Of a stretch of 64,000 nt of DNA, positions 15,628 to 24,167 are shown piece by piece (within the stretch, counting starts at the first letter, position 1; each line of letters begins with the position of its first letter). The position numbers were made by a program, and so were the translations under genes. The notes below the pieces were generated by a model. The model did no database searches. It saw nothing but the letters and a program-made list of their open reading frames with translations, and was not told the DNA's origin. This stretch comes from G020353115 sp964389685. GTDB taxonomy: Bacteria; Bacteroidota; Bacteroidia; Bacteroidales; VadinHA17. The stretch covers positions 107,495 through 171,494 of the forward strand of contig CAYMFM010000002.1 of the NCBI GenBank assembly GCA_964389685.1. The letters run 5' to 3'.

Positions 15628-18606
15628 TTGAATATGAAAGCACTCCGGGTTCTTATTCCAAGAATGATTGTCCTGTTACTGGTCATCTTCAGTTACGTTG
15701 CCCTTCAGTCTGGTTTTGGGCAGGAACACGAAGCACAAGAACATGAAACAACAGAAATGGTTCAGAATGATGAGCCGGAGGCCATCCAGCAGGATCATGT
15801 TGAGGAGGCCCATTCAACAGCAGAGGACCATGCTGAAGGGGGTCACGGCAGCGACATGTCTCCTCTCTTTTTTGTGATCCTGGCACTGATTATTGGTGCA
15901 GCCACGCGCCAGTTTCTGAGGAAAAGTCCGTTGCCCTATACGGTTACCTTGTTGATCATCGGACTGGGATTTGGTGCAGCCACACGTCTCGGTTGGCTGA
16001 ATACCTGGTCCATCGGGTCGTTGCATATCAATGTTAATTTCCTTGGCAACGCAGTGGAGTGGGCAGGACACATCAATCCCCATGTCATCCTCTATGTTTT
16101 CTTGCCCACCTTGATTTTTGAGGCAGCATTTGCCATGGATGTTCACACCTTCCGGAAGTCAGTTGCTAATGCAAGCATTCTGGCAATCCCCGGGATCATC
16201 ATTGCCATGTTTCTTACCGGAGCGCTGGCCATAGGGTTAAATTTAGCAGGGATCGGTCTGTCGGGCTGGGGGTGGCCTATGGCGTTGATGTTTGGTGCGG
16301 TGGTCAGTGCAACTGACCCGGTTGCCGTGGTCTCGCTCCTGAAGGAACTGGGAGCCAGTAAAAAGCTGGGAACCCTTATCGAAGGAGAATCATTGCTGAA
16401 TGACGGTACGGCAATCGTGTTTTTCATGGTGTTTTTCCTTGGATTTACCGGAGAAGCAAGCGGCGCTTCACCGGTTGTCGAATTTGTAAGGGTCTCCGTC
16501 GGAGGAACATTGATTGGGATCATTGTGGGAGCCCTGACGATCAATTGGGTCAGAAGAGTGTTTAATGATGCACTGGTGGAGATCAGTGTGATCATTGCCG
16601 CTGCATACATTACCTTTTACATGTGTGAACATTTTTTTCACGTTTCGGGTGTGCTTGGTCTGGTTGCCCTTGGACTGGCTATGGCCAGTGTCGGACGGAC
16701 CCGGATCAGCCCGGAAGTGGAACATTTCCTTCATGAATTCTGGGACCTTGCTGCGTTCATTGCCAATACGCTGATCTTCCTCATTGTGGGCGTGGTCATT
16801 GCCCAGCAGGCTGTAATAACCGGGAAAAACTTACTCCTTCTGGGAATCTTTTATGTGGGTGTCCACATCATCCGGGTCATTGTCATCGCACTATTTTATC
16901 CAGCCATGAAACGGATCGGCTATGGATTATCCAGGAAAGACTCCTATGTTCTCTGGTGGGGCGCCCTTCGTGGAGCTATCGGATTGGCACTGGCACTGAT
17001 TGTTGCAGGCGAAGAGAGCATCCCGGAAGAGATACGGAATCAATTCCTTTTCCTCACAGCCGGGTTGGTTACCCTTACCCTGTTGGTGAATGCCACCACC
17101 ATAAAATACCTTGTGGAAAAACTGGGGTTGACAAAAATTTCACCTGCTAAAGCCTTAATGCGATCCAATGCCAATCTTTACCTCAGGCAGAGTACCGAAA
17201 ATTCCATTGAAAAAATTAAGGAAGACCGGTTTATGAACCGTGCGAACTGGAGTGCTGTAAAGGAATACCTGCCCAAAACCGGAGAAGAGATCAATACTGA
17301 GGATATTAAAATTGAAACCATTGCCGAAACACGCAGGCGAATACTTGAAAAGGAGAAGAGTAGTTACTGGTACCAATTCAGGGATGGTTTGCTGGGACCG
17401 GTTTCTGTTCGACGGTTATCCGATGGAATTGATGATATCCTGGATGCAGGAGGCATGATTCCACTGTCGGCACGAAAAGATCTGGAAGAGTCCTGGAAAA
17501 CACCGAAAATCCTGAACTGGATGCAAGGAATGCCGGTCATTGGGAAATTATCAAAAAGAGCCTTTTTTGATCGACTGGCAATCAGCTATGATAGCGCCAG
17601 GGGGTTTGTGGAAGCTCAGGAAGAAGCGCTGAAACTGGTTGAAAGCATGTACCGGGGACTTAAATCAGATGATTCAGTTAAGAACAAGGAGGAGGAGGAA
17701 AATAATCTTGCCATCATTGAAGAGGAGATCAATGAAAACAGGATACACGGATTGACCTTTCTCAGGAACCTCAGGAGAAATATGCCGGAGATCTATTCTG
17801 CCATCGCTACGCGTCAGGCAATTCGATCCATGCTGAATTATGAAAAGCGTACCGTTGAACGGTTACAGAAAAACGGAAGGCTCGAAAGCGATGAGGTGAA
17901 GAAGATGATCTCCTACATCGAGGTGAGAATGAAACGACTAATGGATTCACCCCCTTCCGTTGAACTACCTGATGCTGTCGAATTGTTGAAAGATGTTGCC
18001 TGGCTTCAAAATCTTGGTCCGAAAATACTGGATAAGGTGGTCTCTCTTTTCCAAACCAAAGTGTTTACCGTGGGTGAAAAAATCATACGGCAGAGCCACC
18101 ACGATGATGGTTTCTTCTTTATTGCCCGTGGAACCGTGAAAGTTACGGTCGGAGATAAAGTGGTTGATATCCTGCCCCAAGGGAATTTTATTGGAGAAAT
18201 TGCCGGACTGACAGGTCTTCCCAGGGCTGCCGAAGTAACGGCGGAATCTCCCGTTACCGTCCTCTACATGTCATCATTGCACATGAACCAGATCATGAAA
18301 GAATCACCCTTGCTTGAGAAACGGTTATGGAAGATCGCCGGTTCAAGGCTGGCTGAAAACCTGCTGGGAACGATCGAACCCTACAGTCGATGGCGACAAA
18401 ACCAGATTCGAAACCTCCTGTCAAAAGGGGAGGCCTTTACCATGAAGGAGCATCCCGATTTGGATTTAACGGATAAAGTGGTCATCCTGCTGGTTGGAAA
18501 AGCAACCCTTAAAACGGATAAACAGAAGGTATATAACGCCCCGGCGCTCATTGAACAGCCGGATAAAACTGAATTTTCAGCGAATAGCCGGATATTTGTT
18601 TGTTAA
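15628..18606 (+). CDS. CPA1 Na+/H+ antiporter with C-terminal cyclic-nucleotide-binding domain
   Basis: 992 residues, about twice the size of a bare bacterial antiporter. After a signal-like first helix comes a Glu/His-rich periplasmic stretch (residues 32-76), then a 12-13-helix exchanger domain to about 500 with SATDPVAVVSLLKELGAS and GESLLNDGTAIVFF; the Asn258-Asp259 pair is the CPA1 ion-binding signature. Residues 500-780 are a long hydrophilic helical region. Residues 790-900 form a cyclic-nucleotide-binding-like beta-roll (GDKVVDILPQGNFIGEIAGLTG). There is no voltage-sensor segment, so the layout is closer to plant SOS1 than to sperm NHE. It probably exports Na+ under control of its cytoplasmic tail. 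The gene stands alone. Confidence 0.9.
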   Translation: MNMKALRVLIPRMIVLLLVIFSYVALQSGFGQEHEAQEHETTEMVQNDEPEAIQQDHVEEAHSTAEDHAEGGHGSDMSPLFFVILALIIGAATRQFLRKSPLPYTVTLLIIGLGFGAATRLGWLNTWSIGSLHINVNFLGNAVEWAGHINPHVILYVFLPTLIFEAAFAMDVHTFRKSVANASILAIPGIIIAMFLTGALAIGLNLAGIGLSGWGWPMALMFGAVVSATDPVAVVSLLKELGASKKLGTLIEGESLLNDGTAIVFFMVFFLGFTGEASGASPVVEFVRVSVGGTLIGIIVGALTINWVRRVFNDALVEISVIIAAAYITFYMCEHFFHVSGVLGLVALGLAMASVGRTRISPEVEHFLHEFWDLAAFIANTLIFLIVGVVIAQQAVITGKNLLLLGIFYVGVHIIRVIVIALFYPAMKRIGYGLSRKDSYVLWWGALRGAIGLALALIVAGEESIPEEIRNQFLFLTAGLVTLTLLVNATTIKYLVEKLGLTKISPAKALMRSNANLYLRQSTENSIEKIKEDRFMNRANWSAVKEYLPKTGEEINTEDIKIETIAETRRRILEKEKSSYWYQFRDGLLGPVSVRRLSDGIDDILDAGGMIPLSARKDLEESWKTPKILNWMQGMPVIGKLSKRAFFDRLAISYDSARGFVEAQEEALKLVESMYRGLKSDDSVKNKEEEENNLAIIEEEINENRIHGLTFLRNLRRNMPEIYSAIATRQAIRSMLNYEKRTVERLQKNGRLESDEVKKMISYIEVRMKRLMDSPPSVELPDAVELLKDVAWLQNLGPKILDKVVSLFQTKVFTVGEKIIRQSHHDDGFFFIARGTVKVTVGDKVVDILPQGNFIGEIAGLTGLPRAAEVTAESPVTVLYMSSLHMNQIMKESPLLEKRLWKIAGSRLAENLLGTIEPYSRWRQNQIRNLLSKGEAFTMKEHPDLDLTDKVVILLVGKATLKTDKQKVYNAPALIEQPDKTEFSANSRIFVC

Positions 18607-18708
18607 TACTACTTTTTTTACCTGCCGTTGTAAGAGAAGCGAGGTGACCGAACACCTGGCATTGAAAAGAGTTCCATCATCAATTTTTTTTATTCAAATA
18701 TTAATTTC

Positions 18709-18716
18709 TACTTTTG
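18709..18716 (+). promoter_or_regulatory. Candidate -7 box of the DUF177-rpmF-plsX-fabH operon
   Basis: TACTTTTG matches the Bacteroidota -7 consensus TAnnTTTG exactly and lies 27 nt before the GTG start at 18743. The expected TTG-type -33 box is poor (T-rich stretch), so support is moderate. Confidence 0.45.
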
Positions 18717-18742
18717 CACGACCTTTTTGATTGTTTGTTGAA

Positions 18743-19276
18743 GTGAGAGGAAGCAGGAAATATGTGATTCGGTTTAAGGGCCTTAAAACCGGGAAACATA
18801 CATTTGCATTTGATGTTGACAGGACGTTTTTTGAACCATTCGGAAATGCTGAGATAATAAATGCAGCATGCCACGTTGATGTTGAAATGACCAAACAGGC
18901 CAGGATGCTCGAACTGTTGATCCATATTACCGGACAGGTTGAAGTGCATTGTGACCGGTGCCTTGGACTTTTTCAGTTGCCTCGGGATATCCTCGAGACA
19001 ATCTACGTGAAAATCAGCAATACCGAAGCAGCAAAATCTGATGATATCATTGTCCTTTCCGATAAAGAGCATGAACTGGACATTTCACAAATGCTGTATG
19101 AATTCATTGTTCTGAGCCTGCCCTATCAGTGCATTCATCCGGTCGATAAAGAGGGCAATAGCACGTGCGATCCGGATATGATCAAGCAACTGGATATCCA
19201 TTCGGGGGTCAGGGAGAAACAAAGAAAAACAGATCCTCGCTGGGATCAACTGAAACAATTGATGAATACTAAATAA
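18743..19276 (+). CDS. DUF177 (YceD) family protein
   Basis: About 177 residues. The opening YVIRFKGLKTGKHTFAFDVD and the central HITGQVEVHCDRCLGLF are hallmarks of the DUF177/YceD family, which is linked by gene order to ribosomal protein L32 and to 23S rRNA metabolism in plants and bacteria. GTG at 18743 is chosen because family members have only a few residues before the Tyr of the first strand; TTG at 18731 would add four. Four cysteines (two in CDRC, then YQC and STC) could form a metal site. It is the first gene of the conserved unit DUF177-rpmF-plsX-fabH, 16 bp before rpmF. Confidence 0.88.
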   Translation: MRGSRKYVIRFKGLKTGKHTFAFDVDRTFFEPFGNAEIINAACHVDVEMTKQARMLELLIHITGQVEVHCDRCLGLFQLPRDILETIYVKISNTEAAKSDDIIVLSDKEHELDISQMLYEFIVLSLPYQCIHPVDKEGNSTCDPDMIKQLDIHSGVREKQRKTDPRWDQLKQLMNTK

Positions 19277-19292
19277 ATAATTTTAAAACATA

Positions 19293-19475
19293 ATGGCACA
19301 TCCGAAAAGAAAAACTTCAAAGCAGAGAAGGAACAAGCGGAGAACACATTACAAAGCAACACCACCGACAGTGGCAACCTGTTCAAATTGTGGGGCTACT
19401 GTTCAATATCACAGAGTATGTCCGGAATGTGGCTTTTATCGTGGTAAATTAGCGGTCGAAAAAGCATCAGCCTAA
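19293..19475 (+). CDS. rpmF: 50S ribosomal protein L32
   Basis: 60-residue ribosomal protein. The basic N-terminus MAHPKRKTSKQRRNKRR and two CxxC pairs (C30-C33 and C43-C46) form the zinc ribbon typical of L32. Its place between DUF177 and plsX is the standard order, linking ribosome and membrane-lipid synthesis. Because all four zinc ligands are kept, this is the zinc-dependent form rather than a zinc-free paralogue. Confidence 0.98.
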   Translation: MAHPKRKTSKQRRNKRRTHYKATPPTVATCSNCGATVQYHRVCPECGFYRGKLAVEKASA

Positions 19476-19519
19476 AATAAAAAAAATCATAATTTCAAGT
19501 TCATACTAAATTCCAGGAA

Positions 19520-20461
19520 ATGAAGATTGGTTTGGACGTAATGGGAGGTGATTTTGCCCCGGAAGCGACTGTTTCGGGAGCTATTTTAGCCCAGGATAAA
19601 CTTCCTGAAGATAGCAACCTTGTTCTGATCGGCAATAAAAAAAAGATTAGAAATATTCTGCTTCGTGAAAAAAGGAATCCTGAGGCTTTCGAAATAATAC
19701 CAACTACCGAGCAGATTGAGATGGGCGATCACCCGGCCAAATCCTTTGCTCAAAAGCCCAATTCGAGTATCGTTATTGGCTACCGGATGCTTCATTCCGG
19801 AGAAATTGATGGTTTTGCCAGTGCCGGAAATACCGGTGCAATGCTTGTTGGAATTGGATTTACGGTGAAAGGAATCCCGGGGATCATACGTCCCGCCATT
19901 GCTACCATTGTACCTACCATCACTGGTGGAGCAAACATTCTGCTTGACGTTGGAATCAATCCCGATTCCCGCCCTGATGTGTTATACCAGCACGGCATTC
20001 TGGGGTCCCTCTATGCAGAACATGTCTTACATATCGATAACCCGCGGGTAGGATTACTGAACATTGGTGCCGAAGAAACCAAAGGGAACCTGGTGGTGAA
20101 ATCAACCTACGAGCTGATGAAAGGATCAACGGATTTTAACTTCATCGGGAACGTGGAAGGGAATGATTTTTTTAACGATGAAAAAGTGGACGTCATCGTA
20201 TGTGATGGATTTGTGGGCAACGTGGTATTGAAAGCCGTGGAAGCATTTTATGCGATGATAAAAAAGAGAAAGGTCGAAGATCCCTTTTTTGACCGGTTTA
20301 ACTTTGAAAATTACGGAGGCACACCGATTCTTGGGATCAATGCCAATGTGGTTATCGGACATGGGATCTCAAACGATGTGGCAATCATGAATATGATCCT
20401 CCAAACCCGGGAGGTGATTCATGTCAATCTGATAGAGAAAATTAAAGCCTTCTTTAAATGA
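19520..20461 (+). CDS. plsX: Phosphate acyltransferase PlsX
   Basis: 313 residues. PlsX makes acyl-phosphate from acyl-ACP for phosphatidic-acid synthesis and works at the membrane surface. It begins MKIGLDVMGGDFAPEATVSGA, the family start, and has the conserved FASAGNTGAMLVG, LLDVGIN and VCDGFVGNVVLK segments. Its stop overlaps the fabH start by 4 bp (ATGA), so the two are translationally coupled, joining fatty-acid initiation to phospholipid supply. Confidence 0.97.
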   Translation: MKIGLDVMGGDFAPEATVSGAILAQDKLPEDSNLVLIGNKKKIRNILLREKRNPEAFEIIPTTEQIEMGDHPAKSFAQKPNSSIVIGYRMLHSGEIDGFASAGNTGAMLVGIGFTVKGIPGIIRPAIATIVPTITGGANILLDVGINPDSRPDVLYQHGILGSLYAEHVLHIDNPRVGLLNIGAEETKGNLVVKSTYELMKGSTDFNFIGNVEGNDFFNDEKVDVIVCDGFVGNVVLKAVEAFYAMIKKRKVEDPFFDRFNFENYGGTPILGINANVVIGHGISNDVAIMNMILQTREVIHVNLIEKIKAFFK

Positions 20462-21465
20462 CCAAAATTAACGCAGCAATTACCGGTGTCAGTGGATGGG
20501 TACCGGAGTACCGGCTGACAAACCATGAACTGGCAAAAATGGTTGAAACCTCTGATGAGTGGATCATGCAACGGATTGGAATCAAGGAGAGAAGGATCCT
20601 TAAAGGCGATGGACTGGGGTCATCCTATATGGGATCCAGGGCAGTAAAGGAACTGCTGAAAAAGACCAATACCACTCCGGAGGAGGTGGATCTCATGGTT
20701 TGTTCAACCGTGACCCCCGACCGCATGTTCCCGGCAACAGCAAACATTATCAGTGATAAAGTGGGTATCAAAAATGCATTCAGCTTTGATATAAATGCAG
20801 CCTGCTCAGGATTCATCTTTGCCTTGCAAACAGCAGCTAATTATGTACAAATCGGTAACTATAAAAAAGTGATTGTTGTCGGGGTGGATAAAATGTCCGT
20901 CATAACAGATTATACCGACAGGACAACCTGTCCGCTCTTTGGGGATGCGGCAGCTGCCGTAATGCTGGAACCAACCACGGAAGACCTCGGAGTGCTCGAT
21001 CACATTTTCCATACCGATGGATATGGAAGACATCATTTAAACATGAAAGCAGGGGGATCGGAAAGACCACCCACCATCGAAACCATACAGAACAGGGAAC
21101 ATTTTGTTTACCAGGAGGGACAAACGGTGTTTAAGTTTGCTGTCTCAAAAATGGCTGATGTGGCAGTGGAAATGATGGAAAGGCACAACATTAAATCGAA
21201 AGAATTACACTGGCTTGTGCCGCATCAGGCAAACCTGAGGATCATTGAGGCTACTGCCAGACGAATGGGACTTGCCAGAGAACAGGTTATGATCAATATT
21301 GAAAAGTATGGGAATACCACCTCAGCAACCATACCACTCTGCCTGTGGGATTGGGAAAATAAGCTGAACAAGGGTGATAAACTCATTCTCGCAGCATTCG
21401 GGGGAGGATTTACCTGGGGATCTGTCTACGTTAAATGGGCATATAACGGGAAATCTCAATCCTGA
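20458..21465 (+). CDS. fabH: Beta-ketoacyl-ACP synthase III (FabH)
   Basis: 335 residues. FabH condenses an acyl-CoA primer with malonyl-ACP to start fatty-acid synthesis. The catalytic triad is complete: Cys 116 in DINAACSGFIF, His 256 in VPHQANLRI and Asn 286 in YGNTTSATIP; the C-terminal AAFGGGFTWGS motif is also present. It closes the DUF177-rpmF-plsX-fabH operon. A divergent KAS III paralogue is encoded at 48181-49263, so this operon copy is the likely housekeeping enzyme. Confidence 0.97.
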   Translation: MTKINAAITGVSGWVPEYRLTNHELAKMVETSDEWIMQRIGIKERRILKGDGLGSSYMGSRAVKELLKKTNTTPEEVDLMVCSTVTPDRMFPATANIISDKVGIKNAFSFDINAACSGFIFALQTAANYVQIGNYKKVIVVGVDKMSVITDYTDRTTCPLFGDAAAAVMLEPTTEDLGVLDHIFHTDGYGRHHLNMKAGGSERPPTIETIQNREHFVYQEGQTVFKFAVSKMADVAVEMMERHNIKSKELHWLVPHQANLRIIEATARRMGLAREQVMINIEKYGNTTSATIPLCLWDWENKLNKGDKLILAAFGGGFTWGSVYVKWAYNGKSQS

Positions 21466-21613
21466 GCAGGTAAAAGGTAACAATATTTCTTTCGATATTT
21501 AGTTATCTTATTGCAGATAAAGGAAATAAAAATAACGCTTGATCTAATCCTCTTTTTTATATCTTTACTTTTCGATCCGCAGAGAGAATAGGACACATCT
21601 TAATTCAACTACG

Positions 21614-22033
21614 ATGGCTAAAAACAATGATCACGAAAACAATGCAATTAACCTGATTGGCATTGGAACAGAAATCACCGGTGATGTGAATTCCAATGGA
21701 GATATCCGGATTGATGGAACACTGACAGGAAACCTGATTACAAAAGGAAAAGTAGTTATCGGGGAAACCGGTAAAGTGAAGGGAGAAATTACCTGTAAAA
21801 ATTCCGATGTTTCCGGTGTGATTGAAGGTAAAATTGTTGTCTCTCAATTGTTATCTCTTAAAATCTCCGCAAAAGTAAATGGTGATATCCAAACCAATAA
21901 GCTTGCCATTGAACCGGGATCAAAATTCACAGGGAATTGCAATATGAATGTAGAATCTGTAAGCGGTGAGCCCCAAAAACCAAGATTCCAAAGCGAAATC
22001 AAACAGCCGGAAGAACAAAAAGCCAGTCAATGA
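21614..22033 (+). CDS. Bactofilin (polymer-forming cytoskeletal protein)
   Basis: 139 residues. The central part is a right-handed beta-helix built from repeats such as GDVNSNGDIRIDGTLTGNL, GKVVIGETGKVKGEI and VSGVIEGKI, the bactofilin signature, flanked by short disordered tails. Bactofilins polymerise without nucleotide and place cell-wall or envelope enzymes; here no wall gene is adjacent. The last 68 nt also encode, in another frame, the N-terminus of the following AtpZ-like protein. Its own leader has a TATCTTTA-like box near 21559. Confidence 0.93.
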   Translation: MAKNNDHENNAINLIGIGTEITGDVNSNGDIRIDGTLTGNLITKGKVVIGETGKVKGEITCKNSDVSGVIEGKIVVSQLLSLKISAKVNGDIQTNKLAIEPGSKFTGNCNMNVESVSGEPQKPRFQSEIKQPEEQKASQ

Positions 22034-22214
22034 TTTCATAAAATATTCTGCTATTGCATTCCAAATGGTGGTGATTATCCTGGCCGGTGTGTTTGGAGGC
22101 ATCAAGCTGGATCAGATCGTGAAACTGGAATTTCCACTCTTCACCCTGATTTTATCCACACTTTCCGTAGCCCTGGCAATTTACTATGCGATAAAAGATT
22201 TCATAAAATTCTGA
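21966..22214 (+). CDS. atpZ: AtpZ/AtpI-like ATP synthase accessory protein
   Basis: 82 residues with two membrane helices (about 28-50 and 55-75) and the glycine-rich VFGGIKLDQIV loop typical of AtpZ, a small protein encoded before the Fo genes and proposed to help in c-ring assembly or cation entry. GTG at 21966 is the only start that leaves the cytoplasmic N-terminus and first helix intact; the next ATG is inside the helix. The start therefore overlaps the bactofilin gene by 68 nt in a different frame. Four bases separate it from the next membrane gene. Confidence 0.8.
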   Translation: MSPKNQDSKAKSNSRKNKKPVNDFIKYSAIAFQMVVIILAGVFGGIKLDQIVKLEFPLFTLILSTLSVALAIYYAIKDFIKF

Positions 22215-22218
22215 ATCC

Positions 22219-22611
22219 GTGTACAAATCCTTCAAGGAGTTTATCATTCAGGAAACTATTCTTGCAGCAGCGATTACCCTTGCCGGCTATTTCCTGTTTA
22301 CCGGAATATTGGGAAAATACTACCGGAATATCATTCCTTTGTTGTTGGTGGTAGTCTATTTTCTCACGACAGCAGTACATGGATTCCTGCTGCATGCATA
22401 CAGCCGGGAGCCACAAAAATTTATCATGAAATACATGCTTGCTTCGGCAATAAAAATCGTCTTGTATCTTATTTTTATCATTATCTACCTCCTTTTTTTC
22501 CCGGAGAATGCAGCAATCTTTCTGCTTTCATTCTTATCTTTTTACTTTTTGTTCACCCTGTTTGAAGTGTTTTCGATTCATCGGACGCTGAAGAAAAATC
22601 GTAACGATTAG
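22219..22611 (+). CDS. Four-helix membrane protein at the AtpI position
   Basis: 130 residues, GTG start, four predicted membrane helices (about 13-32, 38-60, 75-95, 100-120) and charged ends. It is not confidently recognisable by sequence, but its place between atpZ and atpB is where the Fo assembly protein AtpI (subunit I) is encoded in many bacteria, and its size and topology fit. An AtpI-like role is therefore inferred from context. A T-rich gap of 64 bp with a TATCTTTA box separates it from atpB. Confidence 0.65.
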   Translation: MYKSFKEFIIQETILAAAITLAGYFLFTGILGKYYRNIIPLLLVVVYFLTTAVHGFLLHAYSREPQKFIMKYMLASAIKIVLYLIFIIIYLLFFPENAAIFLLSFLSFYFLFTLFEVFSIHRTLKKNRND

Positions 22612-22675
22612 TTTTGTACAGGTAATATTTTCCTATCTTTATGTTAATTTTGTTGCTGTTTTAACAACTACCAAG

Positions 22676-23782
22676 GTGAGTCAAATTCGGATGTTTATTC
22701 AGGTTCTCAGTTTGCTGGTTTTAACTCCGCTATGTCTGTTGTCTCAAGAGCACAAAGCTACTCATGATGAAGCCACACAGGAGACAACCCATGAAAGCAA
22801 CCAAGAAGAATCATTTGATCCGGGCAGTTTCATCTTTGGTCATATCGGGGATGCATACGATTGGCACATCCTCAGTGTGAACGATTTTCATCTAACAGTT
22901 CCCCTGCCAGTTATTGTCTTCAGTCGGACCAGTGGGTTGCATTGTTTCTTCTCGAGTAAATTCCATCATGGTCATAGTTCCTATAATGGGTTTGAAATAG
23001 CCCGGGAGGGGGAATATGAAGGCAAGGTGGTAGAGGTTCTTGCCGATGGGGAGGTCATTCGTCCCCTCGACCTTTCCATAAGCAAAAACGTTTTTGCGGT
23101 TTTCATTAGTCTGGGGCTCATGCTGTGGGTATTCATTGCCGTTGCCAGGTTATACCGGAAAAGGAAAGGAAAGGCTCCGAAAGGAATGCAGAGCTTTGTT
23201 GAGCCCATCATTCTATTTATCCGGGATGATATCGCAAAACCATCCATTGGAGAGGGGAAATATGAACGGTTCATGCCCTATTTACTCACCCTGTTTTTCT
23301 TTGTCTGGATCAATAATATGATGGGATTGATACCGATATTTCCAGGGGGAGCCAATGTAACAGGGAATATTGCTGTTACCGCAGCACTGGCTCTGTTTAC
23401 CTTTGTCATTACCACCGTGAACGGGAACAGGCATTACTGGCAGGAGATCCTGAATGCACCGGGTGTACCCTGGTGGCTTAAATTACCGGTTCCCCTGATG
23501 CCCATCATTGAAATTCTCGGGATGCTTACCAAACCGTTTGTATTGATGGTTCGTCTTTTTGCCAATATTTCTGCCGGACACATCATAGCACTTGGATTTT
23601 TCAGCCTGATCTTTATTTTCGGAGATATGCAACCAGTCTTGGGTTTTGGCGTGTCACCGGTATCCATACTGTTCACGATGTTTATGACAGTGCTGGAATT
23701 GTTGGTAGCGCTGATCCAGGCTTACGTTTTTACCCTGTTGTCTGCCCTCTATTTTGGCATGGCCACAGCAGAACATCATTGA
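22676..23782 (+). CDS. atpB: ATP synthase Fo subunit a
   Basis: 368 residues from a GTG start, longer than enteric subunit a because of a cleavable-looking signal (MFIQVLSLLVLTPLCLLSQ) and a His/Glu-rich stretch (residues 24-46), as is usual in Bacteroidota. The proton-channel core follows, with the essential Arg 293 in MVRLFANISAGHIIA and the final helices LELLVALIQAYVFTLLSALYF. It forms the stator half-channels next to the c-ring. First gene of atpBEFHAG; atpE follows after 28 bp. Confidence 0.96.
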   Translation: MSQIRMFIQVLSLLVLTPLCLLSQEHKATHDEATQETTHESNQEESFDPGSFIFGHIGDAYDWHILSVNDFHLTVPLPVIVFSRTSGLHCFFSSKFHHGHSSYNGFEIAREGEYEGKVVEVLADGEVIRPLDLSISKNVFAVFISLGLMLWVFIAVARLYRKRKGKAPKGMQSFVEPIILFIRDDIAKPSIGEGKYERFMPYLLTLFFFVWINNMMGLIPIFPGGANVTGNIAVTAALALFTFVITTVNGNRHYWQEILNAPGVPWWLKLPVPLMPIIEILGMLTKPFVLMVRLFANISAGHIIALGFFSLIFIFGDMQPVLGFGVSPVSILFTMFMTVLELLVALIQAYVFTLLSALYFGMATAEHH

Positions 23783-23810
23783 TCTTTTTCATAACCAAAA
23801 CCATAATATT

Positions 23811-24071
23811 ATGATTACATTATCCATTTTGTTACAGGCCGCTGCAGGTGCAGCAGTGGGGAAACTCGGGGCTGCACTGGGAGCTGGTATAGCGGCAATG
23901 GCTGCCGGAATCGGAATAGGCCGCATTGGCGGTACCGCATTGGAAGCCATAGCCCGCCAGCCTGAAGCTGCCGGCGACATTCGCGCAAATATGATTGTCG
24001 CTGCTGCACTGATCGAAGGAGTAGCATTCTTCGCAGTGGTCGTCTGTTTACTGATCGTATTCATTAAATGA
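23811..24071 (+). CDS. atpE: ATP synthase Fo subunit c
   Basis: 86 residues, two membrane helices joined by the polar loop ARQPE (48-52). The ion-carrying acid is Glu 69 in AALIEGVAFF. The residue after it is Gly, not the Ser/Thr of Na+-binding rings, so proton coupling is more likely. ATG at 23811 is chosen; longer frames would add a hydrophilic leader foreign to the family. A strong hairpin lies just downstream (24089-24131), before atpF. Confidence 0.96.
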   Translation: MITLSILLQAAAGAAVGKLGAALGAGIAAMAAGIGIGRIGGTALEAIARQPEAAGDIRANMIVAAALIEGVAFFAVVVCLLIVFIK

Positions 24072-24088
24072 ATGAAAGGTAAAAACAG

Positions 24089-24131
24089 AAACCCGTTGCC
24101 GTTAAGCGATTGGCTTGACTGCAACGGGTTT
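24089..24131 (+). promoter_or_regulatory. Strong intra-operon hairpin between atpE and atpF
   Basis: AAACCCGTTGC (24089-24099) pairs perfectly with GCAACGGGTTT (24121-24131); inside, GTTAAGC pairs with GCTTGAC across a GATTG loop with one G-U pair. Only one mismatch separates the two stems, giving about 18-19 paired positions. It lies 17 nt after the atpE stop and is followed by AATTAAAA rather than a pure T-run. It may protect atpE mRNA or reduce read-through, which would fit the high need for subunit c. Confidence 0.75.
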
Positions 24132-24167
24132 AATTAAAACGGTGTACACATCAAAACATAATATGTC

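Noticed and set aside
15628..18606. Sperm-NHE-like voltage-gated exchanger
   Set aside because: No S4-like helix with regularly spaced Arg/Lys is present between the exchanger and the CNB domain.
23811..24071. Na+-coupled ATP synthase
   Set aside because: The residue after Glu 69 of subunit c is Gly; the Ser/Thr ligand of Na+ rings is missing, so proton coupling is more likely.
24089..24131. Riboswitch or ordinary operon terminator
   Set aside because: A single extended stem has no aptamer-like multi-helix core, and no uninterrupted T-run follows; a stability or attenuation hairpin fits better.
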